This document shows positions 44,593 to 53,676 of a stretch of 64,000 nt of DNA, piece by piece. The stretch is taken from NCBI GenBank assembly GCA_003537575.1, contig DPRS01000016.1, forward strand, positions 20,781 to 84,780, read 5' to 3'. The stretch is from Oxalobacteraceae bacterium. Its GTDB lineage: Bacteria > Pseudomonadota > Gammaproteobacteria > Burkholderiales > Burkholderiaceae_D. A program made the position numbers and the translations under genes. Numbering within the stretch: the first letter of the stretch is position 1; each line of letters starts with the position of its first letter. The notes under the pieces were generated by a model. That model saw only the letters and a list, made by a program, of their open reading frames with translations, did no database searches and was not told the origin of the DNA.

Positions 44593-45830
44593 CTGAAGGC
44601 AACGCAATGCTGACGCCGCATCCTGAACCCCTGTTCTCTCTCGACCTGCAGGACAACGGAGGGTTGTTCGCACCCTCAACACTTGCCGAAGCCGTGGCGT
44701 GGATGCAGCACGAGCAAGGGTTTTGGTCATGGTTACACAGTGGCCGATGTAACGGCAATCATACTCAGGGCCTGAAACAGGCTCTCAATCAGCTCAATCA
44801 GGCGCTCAACAACGCGAATCAGGCACCTCAGTACAGAGACTCCAATCCACAACAGTACCAGAATCAGCTCTCAGGGATTGCAAACGCCTTGCAAGAGGTA
44901 TTTGTGCGGCAGCGATTGCCTCACAGTTCAACCCCTCTGGCCAAGCGGATAGAGGAATACCGCAAAGTGGTCGGTGACCATTCAGCAAGTTTCTTTGCTT
45001 CGGTGTTCGTTTCACCGCCGCAGGGTCATCACTTCCAGCCCCAGGAGCTGTTGGCCTGGCGTGGATTGACCGAAGGGCTGATTGAACGATTCGCCCTGTC
45101 CAGCGCTCCGCAGAAAAGTCGCAAGCAGGCCGCGGAACAGTCATTCGAGCAGCTTCGAACCAAGGCGGAGAGCCTCGTCGGCGAGAAGACGACAATCTAC
45201 GAGGCCCTTCATCGCGACTACACTACGCTGGCCGAAACCATCAAAACGACTGCTGACGAACAGAAGACCATTTTTGATACGGCTCAGACCAAACGCGAAG
45301 ATGATTTTGACAAGCTCGTGGCCGATCACAAGCAAGAGATGGAGAACCTCCGAAAGACTTTCCGCGAGGAGATCGCGTTAAGGGCGCCTGCCACGTACTG
45401 GGATGACAAGCGCAGGGGGCACGAGCGCATGTCCAAGATCACAGGCGGACTCTCCTTTGGCGGCATTGCGGGTGCTGCCGTCGTGCTAGGTTGGCTGATC
45501 CACGATCTGCTCCGCACGTCGATACCGAATACTCCACCGGAAGCATGGCGCGTGGCCATGCTGGTGTTGATCGGCTTGTTTGCTGTATGGGGTGTGCGGC
45601 TCGTAGTTCGCATGTTCCTCAGTCATCTACACTTGGCAACTGACGCCGCCGAGCGGGTAGTCATGGCGCGCACTTACCTGTCTTTGCTGGAGGGCGACCG
45701 CCTGGCCAGCAAGGAGGACCGTCAGTTGATCCTGCAGGCGCTGTTCCGTCCTACATCGGATGGCATCGTCAAGGACGAAGGGATTCCACCCTCGATGCTG
45801 GAGTTCCTCACTCGCCAATCAAAGGGGTGA
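44589..45830 (+). CDS. DUF6161-like membrane/coiled-coil protein embedded in the BREX operon
   Basis: A 413-residue protein translationally coupled to pglX. Residues ~175-265 form a long charged coiled coil (QSFEQLRTKAESLVGEKTTI, then DDFDKLVADHKQEMENLRKT). Two hydrophobic helices follow near 285-308 (GGLSFGGIAGAAVVLGWLI) and 320-342 (WRVAMLVLIGLFAVWG). The C-terminus ERVVMARTYLSLLEGDRLAS, LQALFRPTSDG, GIPPSMLEF matches DUF6161 as I remember it. It is not one of the six standard type 2 BREX genes. A membrane-anchored accessory effector or sensor is plausible, but no enzymatic motif is visible. Confidence 0.72.
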   Translation: MTEGNAMLTPHPEPLFSLDLQDNGGLFAPSTLAEAVAWMQHEQGFWSWLHSGRCNGNHTQGLKQALNQLNQALNNANQAPQYRDSNPQQYQNQLSGIANALQEVFVRQRLPHSSTPLAKRIEEYRKVVGDHSASFFASVFVSPPQGHHFQPQELLAWRGLTEGLIERFALSSAPQKSRKQAAEQSFEQLRTKAESLVGEKTTIYEALHRDYTTLAETIKTTADEQKTIFDTAQTKREDDFDKLVADHKQEMENLRKTFREEIALRAPATYWDDKRRGHERMSKITGGLSFGGIAGAAVVLGWLIHDLLRTSIPNTPPEAWRVAMLVLIGLFAVWGVRLVVRMFLSHLHLATDAAERVVMARTYLSLLEGDRLASKEDRQLILQALFRPTSDGIVKDEGIPPSMLEFLTRQSKG

Positions 45831-45833
45831 CGC

Positions 45834-45956
45834 ATGTATAGCCACAGACCGCGGCAGAAAGCTCGTAGCGTACCGGCATCACCAAACAAACCGTTATCGA
45901 TTGACAAGCTCCAGGTCATGCAACACCTGGATTGCACGTTTGCCCGACGAGGCTAA
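45834..45956 (+). CDS. Possible 40-residue small gene between DUF6161 and pglY
   Basis: An ATG at 45834, seven bases after AAAGGGG and 3 bp after the preceding stop, opens a 40-codon frame ending TAA at 45954-45956. It starts MYSHRPRQKARSVPASPNKP and ends HLDCTFARRG, a basic peptide. It ends 21 bp before the pglY start. Position and ribosome site support it; the sequence itself is not recognisable. It could equally be untranslated spacer. Confidence 0.33.
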   Translation: MYSHRPRQKARSVPASPNKPLSIDKLQVMQHLDCTFARRG

Positions 45957-45977
45957 CGAAAGGGAAGGACTCAAAAA

Positions 45978-48900
45978 ATGACACTGCTGAAAGACCTCAT
46001 CGCCATCCCGGAGCGGGTACATCAGGGCGACTTTGTCCTGCAACTGTCCAAGGGCGTGACCGAACCTGAGCAGACCTTGCGCGACTACGTCGTTACGCCG
46101 CAGTTGGTGGACGCCTTTGCCAATGCGTTGGGCTTCATCCAGCAGGCGGTGCAGAGCGGTGGCAGCAAGGCGGCCTATTTGCATGGCAGTTTCGGTTCCG
46201 GTAAAAGCCACTTCATGGCGGTATTGAATCTGCTGTTGGCTGGCAATACCCAAGCCCGGGCAACGCCCGAACTGGCTGACGTGGTGGCCCGTCATGGCTG
46301 GACTGAGGGGCGAAAATTTTTGCTGGTGCCCTATCACATGATCGGCGCGCGGGACATGGAATCGGCCATCCTTGGACAATACGCCGAGTTCGTCCGTAAG
46401 AAGCATCCAGATGCCCCTGTGCCGGGCTTTTACCTGGCCGAAGGCATGTTCAAGGATGCGCGGGACCTGCGTGATCGCATGGGCGATGACGCCTTCTTTG
46501 CCAAGCTCAACGAGGGAGCCAGTGGTGGCACCGATGGCGGCTGGGGCGCATTCGAAAGCGGCTGGGATGCCGTGGCCTTTGAGGCTGCGATGCTGGAAGC
46601 GCCCAATGGGGAAGAGCGCTCGCGCCTGGTGGGCGACCTGATCACGCAATTCTTTTCGGCCTACCGGACCCTGGCCGGCAGCGGCGAGTCGTTCGTTTCG
46701 CTAGACGATGGCCTGAGCATCATGAGTCGGCACGCCAAGGCCCTGGGCTACGACGCCGTCATTCTGTTCCTGGATGAACTGGTGTTGTGGCTGGCTAGCC
46801 ATGCGGCCGATGTCAATTTCGTCAGCCGTGAGGGCACCAAGCTGGTTAAGCTGGTGGAAGCCACCAATGCCGACCGGCCCATTCCGCTGATCAGCTTCGT
46901 GGCCCGGCAACGCGACTTGCGCGATCTGGTGGGTGAAAACCTGGCTGGTTCAGTCCAGGTGCAGTTCAGTGATGTGCTCAAGCACTGGGAAGCGCGCTTT
47001 CACCGCATCACCCTGGAAGACCGCAACTTGCCTGCCATTGCCGAGAAACGCGTGCTGCGTCCGGTAGATGAGGCTGCGCGGCTGACGCTGCAGAGCACCT
47101 TCGACGATCAGCTGAAGATGCGCAAGGACGTGCTGGACACACTCTTGACCACCACGGCAGACAGGGACATGTTCCGCAAGGTTTACCCGTTCTCGCCAGC
47201 CTTGGTGCAGACCTTGATTGCCGTGTCGGCAGCACTGCAGCGCGAGCGCACGGCGCTCAAGCTGATGCTGCAGTTGCTGGTGGACCGTCGCGCAGACCTT
47301 GAGCTGGGCCAGCTGATCCCTGTGGGCGACCTCTACGATGCCATTTCCGACGGTGACGAACCCTTCAGTGAAGGCATGCGCTTGCACTTCGAGAATGCCA
47401 AGCGCTTGTACAGCCAGCGGCTGCTGCCCATGCTGGAGCGGCAGCACAACGTCACTTGGGAGGCCATCAAGCTGGGACAAGCCGACCCTGCCGCGGCCAA
47501 GAACCTGCGCAACGATGCTCGTCTGCTGAAGACGCTGCTGTTAGGGGCGCTGGTGCCCGAGGTGGAGTCGCTCAAAGCCCTGACCGCTCAGCGACTGGCG
47601 GCCCTGAATCATGGCACTTTTCGTTCGCCCATCCCAGGGCGGGAGGCGCAAGACGTGTTGCGCAAGTGCCGTGACTGGGCCAGCGAGATTGGTGAGATCA
47701 AGATCACCGAGGACCAGAATCCGATCATCTCCATCCAGGTGACCGGCGTCGACATCGAGCCCATCCTGCGCGCAGCCGAAGCCAACGACAACCCAGGCAA
47801 CCGTCGCAAGAAAATTCGCGAGGCGCTGTTCAAGGAACTGGAGATCGAGGACACAGGCGATCTGTTCAACACCTACGCGTTTAACTGGCGCGGCACGAGA
47901 CGCGAAATTGAATTGCTGTACGAAAACGTGCGCGAGATGACCGACGACCGTCTGCGTGGCCGGTCCGGCACGTGGACGGTGGTGCTGGACTTCCCTTTCG
48001 ACGACGCGAACTTCGGACCGGCCGATGACCTGGCGCGCCTGGCGGCGTACCGTGGAGGGGATACCAAGACCCTGGTATGGATCCCGTCTTTTTTGAGCAA
48101 CAAGGCCTTGGCCGATCTGGGCCGCCTGGTGGTGCTGGATTACATCCTGCAGGGCGATCGTTTTGAGACCTATGCGGGCCATCTGTCGTTCGTAGATCGC
48201 GTGCAGGCAAAGGCCTTGGCACGTAACCAGCTTGACCAACTCCGAATCAAGCTGCGTTCGCAATTGGAAGTGGCCTATGGCATCAGCATCGAGCCACGGG
48301 ATGCAATCAGCAGTCCGCTTACCGCAGACCAGCAATTCCGCTCGTTAGACCCGACCCTGTCACCGCGACCTCCAGTGGGTGCGGACCTCAAGTCGGCCTT
48401 CGAAAATCTGTTGGGCCAGTTGTTTGCCCACCAGTATCCGGCGCACCCCGAATTCGACACTGAGATCAAGCCGGCTGTTATTCGCAAGATTTGGCCGGAA
48501 GTGCAAAAGGCAATCGAGGCGCCGGGCCAGCGCGGGCTGGTGCAGGACGCCGGCCTACGCAAGTTGGTGCGGTCCGTGGTCAACCCCTGTCAGTTGGGGC
48601 AGATGGGCGAAACACACCTATTGATCGAGCCGCATTGGCAATCGAGGTTTTCGCAAAGCCACGCGCGAGATGGTGGCGGACCAATCACCGTGGCCAAGCT
48701 ACGGCAGTGGATCGACACGCCCGCGCCCATGGGCCTGCCGCTGGAGCTGCAGAACCTCATTATCCTGGCATTCGCTGCATCCACTAACCGCCGATTCACG
48801 ATGCGCGGCGGTCCTTACGAGCCAACGGTGGACAGCGTGCCGGACGAACTGGAGCTGCGGGAACAGTCGCTGCCCAATACCAGCGACTGGCAGGTGGCAC

Positions 48901-49673
48901 TGCAGCGTGCTTCTAGCCTGTTCGGCTTGACCTTGGGCCAGACGCTCAATGCCGCTAACGTGGGCAAGCTGGTGGATGAGGTAAAGATCAAGACTGCAGA
49001 GAAGCGCGATGTGGTGACGCGCCTGGTGGTGCAAGTGCGCGACCGGGCGGGACGCTATGCGGCCGGCGCGACTGGCGCTCGCCAGCAAACCGCCGAGTCC
49101 GCTCAGGGGCTGCTAGCTGCGCTGGCATCAGCAGCCGATGCAGAGGTGGTCGCCACGCTCGCGACTGCAGATCTACAGACGTCGGAAGCCGCGGTCGGTC
49201 GCACTTTGGGGCAGGCGAAGACCTGTGCCGATGCGCTGGAGGCGGGCAGTTATTGGCAGCTTTTTGATATCGTGCAAGAGCTAAAAGATCACAGGTCTGA
49301 AGCCGCCCAGATAATCGGACGGCGCTTGGCGGAAGTGCTGACTAGTGATGAGCACGTGGTGTCTTTGAAGGGTCGTCTGGATGAATTGCAGCGCGATTCA
49401 ATGCGTTTGCTGGCAGAGGCTGCCCAAGTTGCTGCACCCGTGTACGTCTCGACGCCCGCTAGTGGCGCGCCATCACCTGCGTCAGAACCAGTGACGATTC
49501 CGCTAGTCCCCGGCTATCTAGCGCCCGAAGTGGTAGCTGAAAAGCAGCAGTTGCATCTGACTGGCGCGGAGGCAGTGGCAGCTTTGGACGAGCTTAAAGC
49601 ACGTGTGACGAGTGAGCGCGACCTGGAGTTAACACTCAGCTGGCGCCTGCAGCGCAAGGGCACCCAGCTATGA
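45978..49673 (+). CDS. pglY: BREX type 2 ATPase PglY
   Basis: A 1231-residue AAA-type ATPase, start after AGGGAAGGA. The Walker A is GSFGSGKSHF at 70-79 and a Walker B-like VILFLDELVLWLASH follows near 260. The rest has the length and composition of PglY/BrxC (DUF6079) proteins. PglY is the large motor of type 2 BREX and probably acts with PglZ and PglX in recognising or excluding phage DNA. Its stop overlaps the pglZ start as ATGA. No sign of truncation. Confidence 0.92.
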   Translation: MTLLKDLIAIPERVHQGDFVLQLSKGVTEPEQTLRDYVVTPQLVDAFANALGFIQQAVQSGGSKAAYLHGSFGSGKSHFMAVLNLLLAGNTQARATPELADVVARHGWTEGRKFLLVPYHMIGARDMESAILGQYAEFVRKKHPDAPVPGFYLAEGMFKDARDLRDRMGDDAFFAKLNEGASGGTDGGWGAFESGWDAVAFEAAMLEAPNGEERSRLVGDLITQFFSAYRTLAGSGESFVSLDDGLSIMSRHAKALGYDAVILFLDELVLWLASHAADVNFVSREGTKLVKLVEATNADRPIPLISFVARQRDLRDLVGENLAGSVQVQFSDVLKHWEARFHRITLEDRNLPAIAEKRVLRPVDEAARLTLQSTFDDQLKMRKDVLDTLLTTTADRDMFRKVYPFSPALVQTLIAVSAALQRERTALKLMLQLLVDRRADLELGQLIPVGDLYDAISDGDEPFSEGMRLHFENAKRLYSQRLLPMLERQHNVTWEAIKLGQADPAAAKNLRNDARLLKTLLLGALVPEVESLKALTAQRLAALNHGTFRSPIPGREAQDVLRKCRDWASEIGEIKITEDQNPIISIQVTGVDIEPILRAAEANDNPGNRRKKIREALFKELEIEDTGDLFNTYAFNWRGTRREIELLYENVREMTDDRLRGRSGTWTVVLDFPFDDANFGPADDLARLAAYRGGDTKTLVWIPSFLSNKALADLGRLVVLDYILQGDRFETYAGHLSFVDRVQAKALARNQLDQLRIKLRSQLEVAYGISIEPRDAISSPLTADQQFRSLDPTLSPRPPVGADLKSAFENLLGQLFAHQYPAHPEFDTEIKPAVIRKIWPEVQKAIEAPGQRGLVQDAGLRKLVRSVVNPCQLGQMGETHLLIEPHWQSRFSQSHARDGGGPITVAKLRQWIDTPAPMGLPLELQNLIILAFAASTNRRFTMRGGPYEPTVDSVPDELELREQSLPNTSDWQVALQRASSLFGLTLGQTLNAANVGKLVDEVKIKTAEKRDVVTRLVVQVRDRAGRYAAGATGARQQTAESAQGLLAALASAADAEVVATLATADLQTSEAAVGRTLGQAKTCADALEAGSYWQLFDIVQELKDHRSEAAQIIGRRLAEVLTSDEHVVSLKGRLDELQRDSMRLLAEAAQVAAPVYVSTPASGAPSPASEPVTIPLVPGYLAPEVVAEKQQLHLTGAEAVAALDELKARVTSERDLELTLSWRLQRKGTQL

Positions 49674-52369
49674 ATTTGTCGACACCACAGATCTCGGCAC
49701 AGCTTGAACGCGTGCTGGCCAGCGATCCGACGGCGCAAGCAGTCGCTATTCGCGCAGCCGCCAAGCAGGTCTGGCCGGAAGCTGTCAACCGAAATGGCCG
49801 GGAGTTTCAGCTGCGCTGGTGCGAATCGTCGTTGGCCATTCGCGAAGCCCTGTGTGAGCTGGAGCACATGAACCCGGCGGTTTCGGGCATGGTGGTCATT
49901 ACCCCGTTGTCGACACACGAAGTTGCGGAAGACATCGCAGCAAGGCTAGCTCGTGCGCGTGTGTTCCAGCCCGAGGGATGGGACATCGTTCGTTTGATGT
50001 TCCAGGCCAAGGAAACCGATGCCCGTTTGGGCCGATTTGCCTGGATGCCGCAAGCCCTGATTGATGGCGCGTCGCAAGGAGAGTACCAACCCGTCGCCAA
50101 TGGTTTTTTTGACCTTGAGACTGCCTGGCGTGAAGTTCTGGTGCGTTTCGTAGGCCTGGAGGTCGCTCGGCCAGACGCCGTGGCGCTGCTGCGTTGGTCT
50201 ATGACGCCAGATGCCGACGCGCGGCTGGCCCCTTTGCCGGCTTCGATGCGATCAGACATCTTGTCCTGGTTGGTCGAGAACGCAGGTCTTGCAGGCGCCA
50301 TGGTGCTTGGCTGCGTCGAAGCCGGCCGAACTGGCGATGCCTTGCCATTGGGCTTGGTCAGTGGCGTAATCTTCGCGCCCGATGGAGAAGGGCAGGCGGC
50401 TCTCGGGCAAGCCGCGATCCGCCTGGAGCGCTTTGTCAATGACAAGCATGTGGGCGTGTCGGAGGGGCGAGCCTGGGCGGCAGCGGCAGAGCAGGTAGTT
50501 CACAGCATGGGCATTGAGGCATGCCGGGCCGTTCTGGACCGTGCAGATACCTTGTTACGCGATCTCCGCATCTCGGAATTTGCGCAACTGAGTGACGTTC
50601 TACCGTCGGCGCTGGACCAGCGTCTGACCGACTACGCCTGGGCACTCACGGCACACGCAGAAGAGCCCAGTGAAGCCAACCTCCAGCGGGTGGAACTGCA
50701 CGCTGATCGTGCACTCAAGCATGCGCTAATGAGTGACCAGCGGCCGCGCATGGAGCGCGTTGAGATGGCCCGACGCTTGGCCCGCTGGCTGCTCAGTCCG
50801 ATGGTCTTTGGGACATCGCTGCCCGAATCGGTTGAATGGCAGGCTGACCAAGGTGCTTACGTTGATTGGGCCAGGTTCAGGCTGCTGGGGGGCGATGAGC
50901 TGACCGAGTTGTCCGATGCCTATGCCGCTTGTCGACAAGCGGCCATTGCCCGACGTAATAATTTTGCCAAGCCGTTTGCCCAGGCGTTGGTGCAATGGAA
51001 TGCGCAGACACCTGCGGATAGTGGGCGAGTCGTCCCGCTTGAGCATGTATTGGACAAAGTGCTGGCCCCAATTGCGGCTGTGCATCCAACGCTGCTGTTG
51101 GTGATGGATGGATTGAGTAACAGTATCTTCCGTGAACTGTTTGCGCGAGTTGCTAGCTACGGTTGGGCTGAACTGGTGCCAACGTCGCAAGGAAAGCCAT
51201 TGATTGGTATCGCTGCATTCCCTACGATTACCGAGGTAAGTCGTGCCAGCCTGCTGTGCGGCAGACTGACCGTTGGAGCACAAGCACAGGAGAAGCCTGG
51301 CTTTGCGTCTCATCCGGCCTTGATGGCGCTGAGCCGGACAGAGCACGCTCCCAAAGTCTTCCATAAGGGTGACTTGGCCGACACGGGCAATTTGGCGCCG
51401 GAAATTCGTGCTGCGATCGCAAATCAACGCCAGCAGGTTGTGAGCGTGGTTTACAACGCCGTGGATGACCACCTTAGTGGGCCGGATCAGCTCAACCAAC
51501 GCTGGGCGCTGGAAGACCTGCGCCTTTTATTGCCCTTACTGCGGGAAGCACGTGAAGCCCGGCGCGTGGTTGTCATCACGGCGGACCATGGTCACTTGCT
51601 GGAGGATGGGACCACGCAGATTCCTGGTGGTGAAAGTGATCGTTGGCGACTGGGACGAACTGCGGCATCGCCGCAAGAGTTGGCAGTTAGTGGTGGTAGA
51701 GTGGTCACCAACGATGGATCCAATGCCGTGGTTTGCCTCTGGGGCGAAAGTAGCCGCTATGCGGGCCGCAAGAACGGCTATCATGGCGGCCTGTCGCCAC
51801 AGGAGGTGACGGTACCGCTGAGCGTATTTGTGCCCGTGGGTGCCAGTCTTGCGGGATGGAGTCCCGCGCCTCCGAACCAGCCAGAGTGGTGGGAGCTTCC
51901 GCCCCTACTACAATCCAAGAAGCCCGCGGCAGCGCTACCTCAGCCGAAGCTGGTCCGCAAGAAGCCAGTACAGGAAGAGGCGCAGCCTGGCTTGTTCGCG
52001 TCGGTCGATCTGCAACCAGCAGCCACTTCAGAGCCGATGGCCAGCGATTGGATTGCTGGCCTATTGTCCAGCCCAATCTATGCGTCTCAACGACAACTCG
52101 CGGCCCGTGTCGCTTTGCCGGACGACAAAATGAGGCTGTTGCTGGAGGCACTCGCCGAACGCGGCGGGAAGTTGTCTCGTACAGCATTGGCTAATCGTCT
52201 CGCTCTGGCAGAGGTTCGCATGGGGGGGCTGCTGAGCGCAGTGCGGCGGCTGCTAAACGTGGACCAGGCGGCAGTGCTTACGGTCGATGAGGCTGCTGGC
52301 TCGGTTGAACTCAACATTGGGTTGCTGCATCAGCAGTTCAAATTACCCCAGCAGGGAGGTGGTCGATGA
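49670..52369 (+). CDS. pglZ: BREX type 2 phosphatase-like protein PglZ
   Basis: An 899-residue protein. The alkaline-phosphatase-superfamily core begins around residue 475 with LLVMDGLSNSIFRELF and includes VVVITADHGHLLEDGT and YHGGLSPQEVTVPLSVF, the metal-binding Asp/His pattern of the PglZ domain. PglZ is the signature protein of all BREX types. A C-terminal helical/winged part (LLLEALAERGGKLSRTALAN) completes it. It overlaps pglY upstream and brxD downstream by 4 bp each. Confidence 0.94.
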   Translation: MNLSTPQISAQLERVLASDPTAQAVAIRAAAKQVWPEAVNRNGREFQLRWCESSLAIREALCELEHMNPAVSGMVVITPLSTHEVAEDIAARLARARVFQPEGWDIVRLMFQAKETDARLGRFAWMPQALIDGASQGEYQPVANGFFDLETAWREVLVRFVGLEVARPDAVALLRWSMTPDADARLAPLPASMRSDILSWLVENAGLAGAMVLGCVEAGRTGDALPLGLVSGVIFAPDGEGQAALGQAAIRLERFVNDKHVGVSEGRAWAAAAEQVVHSMGIEACRAVLDRADTLLRDLRISEFAQLSDVLPSALDQRLTDYAWALTAHAEEPSEANLQRVELHADRALKHALMSDQRPRMERVEMARRLARWLLSPMVFGTSLPESVEWQADQGAYVDWARFRLLGGDELTELSDAYAACRQAAIARRNNFAKPFAQALVQWNAQTPADSGRVVPLEHVLDKVLAPIAAVHPTLLLVMDGLSNSIFRELFARVASYGWAELVPTSQGKPLIGIAAFPTITEVSRASLLCGRLTVGAQAQEKPGFASHPALMALSRTEHAPKVFHKGDLADTGNLAPEIRAAIANQRQQVVSVVYNAVDDHLSGPDQLNQRWALEDLRLLLPLLREAREARRVVVITADHGHLLEDGTTQIPGGESDRWRLGRTAASPQELAVSGGRVVTNDGSNAVVCLWGESSRYAGRKNGYHGGLSPQEVTVPLSVFVPVGASLAGWSPAPPNQPEWWELPPLLQSKKPAAALPQPKLVRKKPVQEEAQPGLFASVDLQPAATSEPMASDWIAGLLSSPIYASQRQLAARVALPDDKMRLLLEALAERGGKLSRTALANRLALAEVRMGGLLSAVRRLLNVDQAAVLTVDEAAGSVELNIGLLHQQFKLPQQGGGR

Positions 52370-53676
52370 TCAGTGCGGCACGCAAAGAGGACATCGTCAG
52401 CGCTTTGCGCAGAGGCACCGTTCCGAGTAGCGGTCTGGATGCCTTGGCGGTAGGCATTGAATCCTTTGCCACGACGCTTGGCGAAGAGCTTGAGTCGGTG
52501 GCATCTGGGCGCGGCGCATTCAAAGCAGTGCGTGGCGAATACGGTACCGGTAAGACATTCTTTGGACGTTGGCTGCAGGAGCGTGCACGCTCACGGGGCT
52601 TTGCAGCAACGGAAGTCCAAATCAACGAAACCGAGACGCCATTGCATCGGCTAGAGACTGTGTACCGGCGCCTTGTCGAACATCTGGGCACGGCCGATAT
52701 GACCAGTGGTGCATTCAGAAGCGTGATTGATGGCTGGTTCTACGCGCTGGAGCAGGATGTGCTGGCTGATCCGACCGTGGATCCAGACGATGCACAGGGC
52801 CTGCTGCAGCGCACGGATGCCCTCATGGAAGCCCGGCTGAGTGTCATCAGCAAAACGGCCCCAGCTTTTTCCGCTGTGTTGCGTACGTACCGGCAAGCAC
52901 TGGCCAACAACGACGGCATGCTGGCTGAGGGACTCATCAGCTGGTTGGCTGGACAGCCCAACGTGGCGGCCGGCGTGAAGCGGGCGGCAGGTATCAAGGG
53001 CGACCTTGACCACTTTGGCGCGAGCAATTTTTTGGTGGGACTGCTCACCATCCTCCGAGACAGCGGATTCGCGGGTCTCGTGTTAGTGCTGGATGAGGTG
53101 GAAACGCTTCAGCGCATGCGAGCCGACACGCGCGAGAAGGGGCTCAATGCACTGCGGCAGTGGATTGATGAGATCGATGCTGGCCGCTACCCCGGCCTGT
53201 ACCTGGTTATCACTGGCACTCCTGCGTTCTTTGACGGTCCGCAGGGTGTGCAACGGTTGGCGCCCCTGGCCCAACGGCTGCACGTGGACTTTGGGACAGA
53301 CCGCAGGTTCGACAACCCAAGGGCTGTCCAGATCCGATTGGCTCCGTTCGACCACAGTGCCCTGCTATCGGTGGGGAGACGTGTGCGCGACATCTATGCT
53401 GAGGGACGCGAGCACGAGCAGCGCCTGAGAGCCGTCGTCGACGACAGCTACTTGGATACCTTGGCGCGAGCAGTTGCGGGCGGTCTCGGGGGCAAGGTCG
53501 GCGTGGCACCCCGCCTTTTCTTAAAGAAACTCGTTGCAGATGTCCTCGATCGCGTGGATCTACACCCAGACTTTGATCCGCGACAGCACTATTCGCTCAC
53601 CCTGGCCGAAACGGAAATGTCTGCCAACGAGCGGGCTGCGGCAAGCGCGACCTCCGTGGATGATATCGAGCTGTGA
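52366..53676 (+). CDS. brxD: BREX type 2 ATP-binding protein BrxD
   Basis: A 436-residue ATPase. The Walker A is GEYGTGKT at 57-64 and Walker B-like LVLVLDEVETLQRMR is near 240, the AAA/ORC-like arrangement of BrxD. It is found next to BrxHI in type 2 BREX and is probably its partner. ATGA overlap with pglZ and GTGA overlap with the helicase gene show strong coupling. Length is normal for the family. Confidence 0.9.
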   Translation: MISAARKEDIVSALRRGTVPSSGLDALAVGIESFATTLGEELESVASGRGAFKAVRGEYGTGKTFFGRWLQERARSRGFAATEVQINETETPLHRLETVYRRLVEHLGTADMTSGAFRSVIDGWFYALEQDVLADPTVDPDDAQGLLQRTDALMEARLSVISKTAPAFSAVLRTYRQALANNDGMLAEGLISWLAGQPNVAAGVKRAAGIKGDLDHFGASNFLVGLLTILRDSGFAGLVLVLDEVETLQRMRADTREKGLNALRQWIDEIDAGRYPGLYLVITGTPAFFDGPQGVQRLAPLAQRLHVDFGTDRRFDNPRAVQIRLAPFDHSALLSVGRRVRDIYAEGREHEQRLRAVVDDSYLDTLARAVAGGLGGKVGVAPRLFLKKLVADVLDRVDLHPDFDPRQHYSLTLAETEMSANERAAASATSVDDIEL

